Shown in pieces: positions 8,534 to 16,260 of a stretch of DNA of 45,097 nucleotides (within the stretch, counting starts at the first letter, position 1; each line of letters opens with the position of its first letter). This stretch comes from a virus: positions 1 through 45,097 of the IMG/VR virus record IMGVR_UViG_3300032182_000111; one strand, written 5' to 3'. The notes beneath the pieces were generated by a model. The model saw nothing but the letters and a program-made list of their open reading frames with translations. It was not told where the DNA came from and searched no databases. The translations under genes and the position numbers were made by a program.

Positions 8534-11500
8534 TTAGCGGTTACGGGTGGCGTTTTGGAACTGTTGAACTTGCTCAACTTGTCCCAGTTTTCCAGCTTTT
8601 TGTAACCCTTCTTTAGCACGCCTAGTTTCACCCATTTCTATCAACTCTGGATAGATTTCAAATAGTTGAGCTTCAGCAGCTTGTTTAGCAACTCTGAAAA
8701 TCTGACTAATTTGATCGAATACTAAGCTAGATTCTAAACGAAGGTTTTCTGGATTTTCAAGATCTTTACCTGGAACACCTTTTTTACGTTGTTTGCGGTA
8801 AAATTCCAGTTCTTCTTTAATTTGTGGGTCTGTAAGCAGCTCTTTTAGTTGACCTTCAATGTCATATTGACCCATCAATTGTGCCATTTTACTCTTTTGT
8901 TCAGGAGTCAAACGGTTACCAAACGAATCAGTGTTGAAAGTTTGAGACACATCATAGCCAGTTTCACGCAGCAGCTTACCAACTTCGCTGTCTGTACCAG
9001 TCATTTGGAAAGGACTGATAGTATTAGCTAAACGTGTTGGAAAATCCCAATTTCTAACAACTTTGCCGTTTAAAGGATTATAAGCCAAAGGCAACCAACC
9101 ACGTGTAATTGGGTTACGATTAAGGATTGTGTCTTTAAAATCACGTTCTAGTTCACGCAATCCAGGGTTAAAGACATTAGCCAGTTCGTTACGCAAACCA
9201 CCGTAAGGAGCAAAGTTGTTAACTAGATTACCAGCCCAAGCTGCACCACGAGCACCATCAAATGCTAGGATGTCTTGGAGTGGTTGGATGCCTGCCAAGA
9301 ATGACTTGTTAGTCAAGTTCATAGAAACAATGTATCCTGCTTTGCGGAACATGTTTTCTGTAGCAGCTTCACCTAAGTTTTCAGCGTTGTCTCCAATGTC
9401 TGCAATCAATGCTAAGAAAGAAGCAAACGGTTCTAGACCATCATAGTTTATCCACTTGTTTCCAATTTTAATAGAACGTGGACGCCAATTAAAATCACGA
9501 ATCCAAGTGTTTCTAAGTTCACGATCAGCAGGACCATTGCCAGTCAAACGGTCAGTTGTGTACAAACCAAGAGCTGCACCAACCGTCATATAACCAGTAG
9601 CAATCCTACCGCGTACCAATGCTTTGTGTTGTGCTAATTGCGCGGGGGTTGTAATCCCATATTTTAACACATCTTCCATGTTATCCGCAGACGCCGACAA
9701 AATAGCTCGCACATCATCGTTAAACCGTGCAAGCAGTGGAGTATGCTTAGATACCACAGAAATAGCGTTAGCACCAGTTTTCATAAACAGGAAGAACGGA
9801 CGCAACAGAGGTGTCCGGTTGAGGAGGTTTTCAAGCTCACCCAGTTTACCACTTAGTGGAATCTGCAGAGCAACCTCTTGACCAGCCCGTTGGGCAGCAA
9901 TGTCGATGACTTCTCCTTGTTTGTTGAAGATGGTGTTGCGTAGATTTTCTTCATACTTCTGTAAAAGCTCTTTTGTCACCTTACCACCAGTTTCATCCCA
10001 TGCTGCATCAAAAGCTCGTGCTTTCAACTCTTGCCTACCAATCAACGTTTTAGAAAAAGCGTCGATGGTCTGCATAGCATTAGTAGGATAACGTACCCAC
10101 CGGTTGTTGTTAAAATCCTGCAAAGTAGAAGTAAACCGATACATCATTTTTTCAGCGCTTGTACCTTTTTCTTCAATAATTCTACCAAGATTTTGCCAGT
10201 AACTACGCTCACTAGGGCTAACCATCTGGTTTACATAAGGACCAGCTTGGTTATCAATTAGTGATTTATGGGTATTGCTAGCCAAGTGCCAAGCTTCACT
10301 GATGGTACCATACATGTTATCAAATGCCATGTGCAAACCTTTTGCCATAGCTTTTTGATCAGCAGCAAGTGCACCACCTAAAGCAATCTGCATTGGCTTC
10401 ATCACAGTCAACAATCCTGTACCGCTAAAAGCCCGTGCAAGGGTTTTAGGAGCCGATAGGATGCTATTGTACAACGTGTTGAACAAACCGTCAACAAACC
10501 GACTACGAGCATTGTCAGCGCCTACAAGAGACTTAAGGTTAAATACCTCATCCCTAGCATACCGGTACACTGCTTCCAAAGTGTTAGCGTGACCACCTGA
10601 CTCAGCAAACACGCGTAAAAACGTATCTGTTATTTCAGGGTCTGTACGCATAACCTGACCCAACTCTTTAATAAACGTTTGGATTTGATCTTGTTTGCTT
10701 TTTGCTAGACCGCTTCTCAACGTGCCAGCCGTCATAGAATCACGGCGACGTGCTCGCAGCAAAGAACCTGCAAACTCACTAGAACGTTGATTAGTCATCA
10801 ACGCAGCTTCGTACCTAGTCAAAAGCGTTGTAAGGCTTTCTTCCATAGGCACTTGACCTTTCAAAGTATGAAGAGCCAATGCTTTAGTATGAACCGCTTT
10901 GTTAAGGTCATGCATAACCATTTCGTATGCCATGACATTGGCAGGGTTCATAAACTCATTACGTGCACCAGTCTCTATATTCTTTGCGGTGATAGCGTCT
11001 TCAAGCAACATTTTTTCAATGTCGTCCCAATCAGCTTTACCAACATCAGGAAAACGCTCAACAATATCAAGATATTTACCCACAGCAAGTTGACGGGCTT
11101 CGGTCATGTTAACACCTAAACCAGCAACGTTTTTTCCAGCAGGTAGTTCCAAACCTTCTTGGATTTCTCCTGCCAACGTCTCTAATTGTTTACCAAGCTC
11201 TTTGTCATTCCTAGTAATACGTTTAATCGCAGCGTCAGTCATGATCCTTACACGATCACCAGCTGCAAAGTCACCACGTTTTGACATACTAATCATGTCT
11301 TTAAACGCAGCATACATACCATTAGTAGCAGAACCCCTGACTGCTTGATCAGGAACACTGTACATAGATGGGTGAGTAGAAGGAGTAGCTTTTGTCAAAC
11401 CGTAATCAAACAAATCCAATTGAATCTGCTCGTCAAGTGCATTAGCTTGCTCTTCTTTGATGTCATCACTGACTTTAGCAGCAGCTACTTCAGGATCAGT

Positions 11501-12463
11501 GCTCAAAGCTTCATCAAGATCTTTTTGAATTTTAATAAGCTTTTTCTGTGCTTTTCTTCGAGCTGGGGTGTCTACGTCACCCATTTGGGCTAATTCTTTA
11601 TTGAGTTTTTCAAGCTCTTTGTTGGCTGCTTCAAGATCAATATTTTTAGGTTTGATCGTGCCGTTGTCAATTCCTTCAGCTACAGCCTTGCCAGCTCTGA
11701 AAGAAAGCAGACGGTCTGTAATACCACCTAAAGAAATATCCTCAAGCACATGCTTAAGCTTTCTTTCCATAGGTGTGGTTTCAGGGCTGGTTGCTGTCAG
11801 AGTCCACCAAGGTACAATGTCTTTAATAGCATCGTTGATGGTTTCTCCTTCGGAATCAGACGAGATAAAGGTAGCAACAGCACTTTGTTTGACTGCTCCT
11901 GTTTTAAAAATACCAGGAATATATTTACCAAACTGTACAGCTTTACCGCCTTTCTCTACCCAATCAAGAGCACTTTTAACTTTGCCGATTTTGCCAACAG
12001 CACCAACACCGCTAAAAGAAAGACCAAAACCAAGAATACTACGAGCCACCTTACCCCAAACAGTTTTGTTCATGGGTTCGACTTCATCGTTGACTTGCAA
12101 CCATGTAGGCGTAAAATCCTTGTTAAAGGCTTGTCCAGTAAGAAGCATCTCAGCCGTACTGCCAATACCTTCTACAAAATCGATACCAGCGCCAACAACA
12201 GCAGTGCCGGCTTCTTGCAGTACGTTAACATCTTCTTCTTCTTCTTTCTCTTCTGTCTCAGGTTTCTCAGTTTGTTCTTCTTGCCTAGCTTTTATTTGCT
12301 GAGCTTCAGCATTGCGTTGTTGAGACTTTGCAACTACGTTTGCATCTACATCAGCTTGAGCTATACTGTCAGGACTGCTATACTCAAATTCTTCAACTTC
12401 CTTTTCCTGCTCTTCCTTGTCTCCAAGTTCTGTCTGTTCTGATCCCGTAGGAGTGTATTCCAT
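8534..12463 (-). CDS. Large internal virion protein, T7 gp16-like by position and size (1309 aa)
   Basis: The length (1309) is close to T7 gp16 (1318), and the gene sits between the gp15-like gene and the tail fibre as in T7. The first ~80 residues are extremely acidic and disordered (ELGDKEEQEKEVEEFEYSS). Several Gly/Ala-rich hydrophobic stretches follow (GTAVVGAGIDFVEGIGSTAE and ILGFGLSFSGVGAVGKIGK), as expected for a protein ejected into the envelope. The rest is largely helical. I see no lytic transglycosylase motif, unlike T7 gp16. The wall-degrading function seems to have moved to the neighbouring 1024-residue protein. Role inferred: ejected channel through the cell envelope. Confidence 0.75.
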   Translation of the reverse strand: MEYTPTGSEQTELGDKEEQEKEVEEFEYSSPDSIAQADVDANVVAKSQQRNAEAQQIKARQEEQTEKPETEEKEEEEDVNVLQEAGTAVVGAGIDFVEGIGSTAEMLLTGQAFNKDFTPTWLQVNDEVEPMNKTVWGKVARSILGFGLSFSGVGAVGKIGKVKSALDWVEKGGKAVQFGKYIPGIFKTGAVKQSAVATFISSDSEGETINDAIKDIVPWWTLTATSPETTPMERKLKHVLEDISLGGITDRLLSFRAGKAVAEGIDNGTIKPKNIDLEAANKELEKLNKELAQMGDVDTPARRKAQKKLIKIQKDLDEALSTDPEVAAAKVSDDIKEEQANALDEQIQLDLFDYGLTKATPSTHPSMYSVPDQAVRGSATNGMYAAFKDMISMSKRGDFAAGDRVRIMTDAAIKRITRNDKELGKQLETLAGEIQEGLELPAGKNVAGLGVNMTEARQLAVGKYLDIVERFPDVGKADWDDIEKMLLEDAITAKNIETGARNEFMNPANVMAYEMVMHDLNKAVHTKALALHTLKGQVPMEESLTTLLTRYEAALMTNQRSSEFAGSLLRARRRDSMTAGTLRSGLAKSKQDQIQTFIKELGQVMRTDPEITDTFLRVFAESGGHANTLEAVYRYARDEVFNLKSLVGADNARSRFVDGLFNTLYNSILSAPKTLARAFSGTGLLTVMKPMQIALGGALAADQKAMAKGLHMAFDNMYGTISEAWHLASNTHKSLIDNQAGPYVNQMVSPSERSYWQNLGRIIEEKGTSAEKMMYRFTSTLQDFNNNRWVRYPTNAMQTIDAFSKTLIGRQELKARAFDAAWDETGGKVTKELLQKYEENLRNTIFNKQGEVIDIAAQRAGQEVALQIPLSGKLGELENLLNRTPLLRPFFLFMKTGANAISVVSKHTPLLARFNDDVRAILSASADNMEDVLKYGITTPAQLAQHKALVRGRIATGYMTVGAALGLYTTDRLTGNGPADRELRNTWIRDFNWRPRSIKIGNKWINYDGLEPFASFLALIADIGDNAENLGEAATENMFRKAGYIVSMNLTNKSFLAGIQPLQDILAFDGARGAAWAGNLVNNFAPYGGLRNELANVFNPGLRELERDFKDTILNRNPITRGWLPLAYNPLNGKVVRNWDFPTRLANTISPFQMTGTDSEVGKLLRETGYDVSQTFNTDSFGNRLTPEQKSKMAQLMGQYDIEGQLKELLTDPQIKEELEFYRKQRKKGVPGKDLENPENLRLESSLVFDQISQIFRVAKQAAEAQLFEIYPELIEMGETRRAKEGLQKAGKLGQVEQVQQFQNATRNR

Positions 12464-12471
12464 GTGATTAA

Positions 12472-15400
12472 TTAACGCAAGTTATCTTTTGAACCATGCA
12501 TCAGTAAGATTTCGCCACCACCCGGTAAACGGTAGATGGACATTACGCCACCGCCTGAAGTATCAGTATAAGTTGTTACATAGCGAGCGCCTCGGACCGT
12601 AATCTGAGTACCTACTTCTGTTGCATAGTCAACCCCTCTATGGAATTTGCGGGTTCCATGTACAGGGTGCACACGCGAGCCGTAGCCCGATGTCATTTTA
12701 AATCGACCATCAGTAAGAGGACTGCCATCTACCATCAGATTCTTAAGAATCGGAGACGGATCTTGATAAGCTCCTCCTTTATAGTAACCCACATGAACGT
12801 GGGGTCCAGTGCTTGTACCAGTATTGCCAGTAATAAATCTACGCGCTGCTACACCCATTGTAGAGGGGTCTGAATAAGGAGAATCTGCAACTAAGCGTTG
12901 GTTGTTGAACGGGACATCAGGATCAATACCCATGTCTTTGTACAAACGAATCATCTTGTTTGCATACTGAGGGTCAGTTGCATAGCCTGCTTCTTTCAAA
13001 GCAATAGCTGCTTCCCTAGGAGTTTTAGCTGCTCGTACAGCAGCATATCTAGGTTGCTTCAGTAACTGTCCAAAGTCTGCAACACTTTGCAATCCGTTGT
13101 CATAGTCTCTAAACTGCGCTTCAGTGACTTGTCCTTCATATTCAGTGGTAGTGCGTACAGTACCGCTACCTTTAATACCAAAGAAATTGTTTCGTCCGCT
13201 TGGTTGTGTACCACGTGCAGACTCTAAAGCAAACACTGCTCCAGCCAATGGAATAGTGTTCGGTTCCATTTTATAGTGAGTGGCTGCTTGCATTACATCA
13301 GTAACACCAGCATCACCAGTTCTAATAGTTGCAGGAGGAAGTCCGCCAGCGACTGCAACATGGTTTACGCCTGTAGCCGTAGGGATGGCAAGCAAACGAT
13401 CTAAGCCAGCAAGTTTAGCGGCTTCCTCATATTCGTCTTTTTTATCAGTTCTGCGAGGTTCAGGTTTAAAACCATGAGCAGTGAGCAGAAGGTCACGAGC
13501 TTTATCATGAGTTAAGTATTCACCAGTTTCATTTCCTTTCGTTTTGTTGTAGGCACGGACATAAGTGTCCAACTTCCTACCAGCAGGGCTGTTTGGCGAA
13601 AGGCCGTTTTCATTGATAAACTTAGCATCAGCGTCAGTAAAGAAAGGGTCTTCACTAACATCAGTCAAACCGCCATAACCTGTTGATTTGGCATCTTCTG
13701 AAGCTGCAACTTCAATGTCTTGACTTAGTGTAGCACCATCTTGAGCGTTTGCAGTTACATAACCTTCAGGTGTAGTGAAGTTTGTAAAACGTATTCTAGC
13801 ACCATAACCAGTACGCGCATAAACACCTTTACCAGTTTCTACTAACTTCTCAACGTTACCCATAGAAAGCTGCAACGCTTCTTCCCAACTTGATGCTTTA
13901 GGTGGTTGAGTCATCATCAGTTGACCAGCTTCACGAATCATTTGACGACGAGCATGGTCTTTCATACCATTAACAGACGAGTGATGAAGACCACTCCGTA
14001 CAGCAACAAGGTTTAGTGTAGCATCTAAACTGTCGTTCAGTTCTTTTGTTTTTCTTTCTACTACATCAGCTGGCGGTTGTCCGAATTGATCGTTCTGTTC
14101 AACTCTCTTTCTTAAATCTTCAGAAATGCCATCCCTAACTAAAGCAGGATACTTTTCACGTAACCGCTCAGTCGTAAGGAAACCAGTCTTAGCATCGACC
14201 ATTGCATTTTTACGATCTTCTGCAAGGTCAATCTGATCTACTGTGTCGTTGTTAGCGAAGTCAATAAGCCGTTTATAGGCGGTGCTAGTAGTAGGCAGGT
14301 TATGTTCTCTACGGAACTTTTCAGCTGCTTCTAAAGCTTGTGCTTGAGTAAACGTGCCGTCTCTCAGCATAAATTCTCTAGCTTCTTCAGCACGACCACG
14401 AGCCTCTTGCTCGTTCATCTTGTCTTCTAAAACGTCCCTGTCATACCGTTGCTTTTTAATGTCGCTCTTAGCCTTTGCGATTTGATCAGGAAAAGAACGT
14501 GCAATAGTTTGTCCGGTTGGTCCGTGCGTTTCTGCAAAGATTTTGTTAACTTCTTCGTGTGAAAGAATGCCGTTCTCTTCTGCTTCTACAATGTATTTAA
14601 AAGCATGTTTAACAGCTTCTGTTTTAGTCATCCCACCGTAACGGTCAAGATGCAAAACTATGCCTTCAAAAGATTTACCACTGTAGTTATCCGACTGTAC
14701 ATCAGCAACTAACAGTTGTTGAGCTTCCTGTTTACCTACTTCTTGTTTTTCCTTTACAATTTCAGCACGTTGAGTTTGGCTAATTTCAGCCCGTGCCTTC
14801 CTCATGGTTGGCATCAGGACATTATTAACAATACCACGATTAAAGTTCAACACACCGTTTTCTCTAAAAAACTGGTTAGTCAAAACATTCATCGCAGTCT
14901 CTAGGTACTCTTCACCACGCTCAACAGACAGCTGAAATGCTTCAGAAGGTGTAAAGGTCTCACCAGGATTAAGAGGGTCAGGAATTGGAGTAGTAGTATC
15001 TGACTCCAAAGCTTGCATAATGTAAGGCTTAGCTTTAGCTCCAATGTCGCTCAAAGCCCGCATACGCTGACCGTAACCACGCCAGCCTCCAGCAAAACGC
15101 ATACGTTGCGTAGCTTCTTCAGGAGCACCAGCTTTCTTTAAATTATCTACACCAGCTTGGAAGTTCTCATCTTCCTGCTTTAGTGCAGCTACTTGTTGAT
15201 TATATTCAGCTTGTTCTGCTGCGTTAGCTACAGGGTTAATTAAATCTTCATTTAAACCTGCCAGCATCTCAGCTTCGTTGTAAGCTTGGACAGCTTTTAA
15301 ACTAACATCACTGAGTGTTTTAGAAAATGCAGCAAGCTGTTGCAGCCGCTTGTCTTCATAAACTTGACGGAACTTCTCTTGCTCTTGCATGTCAGAAAGA

Positions 15401-15546
15401 CGTGCGCGTGCCTGAGCTTCCATATTGTTTTGCTCAATCTGAGCATTCTTCTCCATCAAAGGAGTAGGGTCAGGAGCTTTTACAGCCTGGAATCCTTCGG
15501 CTTGGGCTGCTCCTTGAAACTGTGCCCTGTATTCAAAATCTTGCAT
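12472..15546 (-). CDS. Internal virion protein with glucosaminidase-like and permuted M23 peptidase domains (1024 aa)
   Basis: Residues 1-750 are a long helical region, Gln/Glu/Ala-rich, as in T7 gp15-like core proteins. Residues about 757-880 form a glucosaminidase/FlgJ-type muramidase domain with a likely catalytic Glu775 (FALESARGTQPSGRNNFFGI). Residues 899-1024 contain all M23 (LytM) peptidase landmarks but in permuted order: GPHVHV (His916, His918) first, then the SGYGSRVHPVHGTRKFHRGVD segment (His969, Asp973; quoted here in part), and finally LLMHGSKDN (His1017). Zinc ligands and the catalytic His are all kept. It probably cuts both glycan and peptide bonds of the cyanobacterial wall during DNA ejection, and perhaps at lysis. 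Confidence 0.85.
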   Translation of the reverse strand: MQDFEYRAQFQGAAQAEGFQAVKAPDPTPLMEKNAQIEQNNMEAQARARLSDMQEQEKFRQVYEDKRLQQLAAFSKTLSDVSLKAVQAYNEAEMLAGLNEDLINPVANAAEQAEYNQQVAALKQEDENFQAGVDNLKKAGAPEEATQRMRFAGGWRGYGQRMRALSDIGAKAKPYIMQALESDTTTPIPDPLNPGETFTPSEAFQLSVERGEEYLETAMNVLTNQFFRENGVLNFNRGIVNNVLMPTMRKARAEISQTQRAEIVKEKQEVGKQEAQQLLVADVQSDNYSGKSFEGIVLHLDRYGGMTKTEAVKHAFKYIVEAEENGILSHEEVNKIFAETHGPTGQTIARSFPDQIAKAKSDIKKQRYDRDVLEDKMNEQEARGRAEEAREFMLRDGTFTQAQALEAAEKFRREHNLPTTSTAYKRLIDFANNDTVDQIDLAEDRKNAMVDAKTGFLTTERLREKYPALVRDGISEDLRKRVEQNDQFGQPPADVVERKTKELNDSLDATLNLVAVRSGLHHSSVNGMKDHARRQMIREAGQLMMTQPPKASSWEEALQLSMGNVEKLVETGKGVYARTGYGARIRFTNFTTPEGYVTANAQDGATLSQDIEVAASEDAKSTGYGGLTDVSEDPFFTDADAKFINENGLSPNSPAGRKLDTYVRAYNKTKGNETGEYLTHDKARDLLLTAHGFKPEPRRTDKKDEYEEAAKLAGLDRLLAIPTATGVNHVAVAGGLPPATIRTGDAGVTDVMQAATHYKMEPNTIPLAGAVFALESARGTQPSGRNNFFGIKGSGTVRTTTEYEGQVTEAQFRDYDNGLQSVADFGQLLKQPRYAAVRAAKTPREAAIALKEAGYATDPQYANKMIRLYKDMGIDPDVPFNNQRLVADSPYSDPSTMGVAARRFITGNTGTSTGPHVHVGYYKGGAYQDPSPILKNLMVDGSPLTDGRFKMTSGYGSRVHPVHGTRKFHRGVDYATEVGTQITVRGARYVTTYTDTSGGGVMSIYRLPGGGEILLMHGSKDNLR

Positions 15547-15554
15547 TAGTTACC

Positions 15555-16259
15555 TCATTCAGAAACAGGGACAGGGGCTTTAAAGCCTAAGAAACCAGAA
15601 CCAGGAGCTGTTAGACTCATACCAGTCTGGAAAGCGCCGAACGCTGTATTAGCGATACCTAGCAGGTTATTGCTAGATGGCATAGGAATTCTAGGACCAC
15701 GTGCAATCTCTTGTTGCATCATGGGTTGTACCATAACATTTTGATAAGATGCCAAGTCAGCAGCATACTGTTGACGTGCAATGCCTTGCAGATTTCTGCC
15801 AGACTGACGCTTCATGCTAGCAAGTTGTTCAGCCTTTTCAGCTTGCATTCTACCAAAAGTTCCAAGTGTGCCCATCATACTAGCACGTTCATACGAACGT
15901 CCTCTACCTTCACCTGCCGCAACATTAGCACCCATAGCAGCCATCAGCTGTCTACGCTGTGCTGCTGTTGAGAATGCGTTTTGTTGGAAGGCTTCATTCA
16001 TCCGCTCTTGCTCCGTGATAAAACCACGTTGAGCAGCTTCCCTGTTAAAGTCCATCTGAGCAGAATGGACCTGCAGTTTCTTACCATAGATCTCCTGTGC
16101 ACGCCTGTTGGCAGCACGAATGCGTAGGTTCTGTTGGTTACGTTGGAAGTCTTGCTGTCGTTGTGCAAAGCGGGCTTGACGCTGAGCTTCAGCTTGTTCA
16201 GCCCCTTGATTAAAGAGACCCAAACCCATCTGGAGCCCAGCCATTGCATAATTTAACAT
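15555..16259 (-). CDS. Internal virion protein, T7 gp14-like (234 aa)
   Basis: The N-terminus MLNYAMAGLQMGLGLFNQG is a short hydrophobic/Gly segment. It is followed by a long Gln/Arg/Ala-rich helix (AEAQRQARFAQRQQDFQRNQ) that continues to about residue 180. Size (T7 gp14 is 196 aa), composition and place between tail tube B and the gp15-like protein fit the gp14 core protein, which is ejected and inserts in the outer membrane. The C-terminus returns to a hydrophobic Gly-rich segment (LLGIANTAFGAFQTGMSL). Confidence 0.72.
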   Translation of the reverse strand: MLNYAMAGLQMGLGLFNQGAEQAEAQRQARFAQRQQDFQRNQQNLRIRAANRRAQEIYGKKLQVHSAQMDFNREAAQRGFITEQERMNEAFQQNAFSTAAQRRQLMAAMGANVAAGEGRGRSYERASMMGTLGTFGRMQAEKAEQLASMKRQSGRNLQGIARQQYAADLASYQNVMVQPMMQQEIARGPRIPMPSSNNLLGIANTAFGAFQTGMSLTAPGSGFLGFKAPVPVSE

Positions 16260-16260
16260 A

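Noticed and set aside
8531-8545. TTACGGGTG, partial match to the reported Syn5 promoter (reverse orientation)
   Set aside because: It falls in the last codons of the 1309-residue protein (RNR end), and the match stops after nine bases.
11568-12302. 244-codon open frame on the plus strand
   Set aside because: It is antisense to the 1309-residue virion protein and reads as low-complexity Ser/Leu/Pro. All supported genes are on the minus strand.
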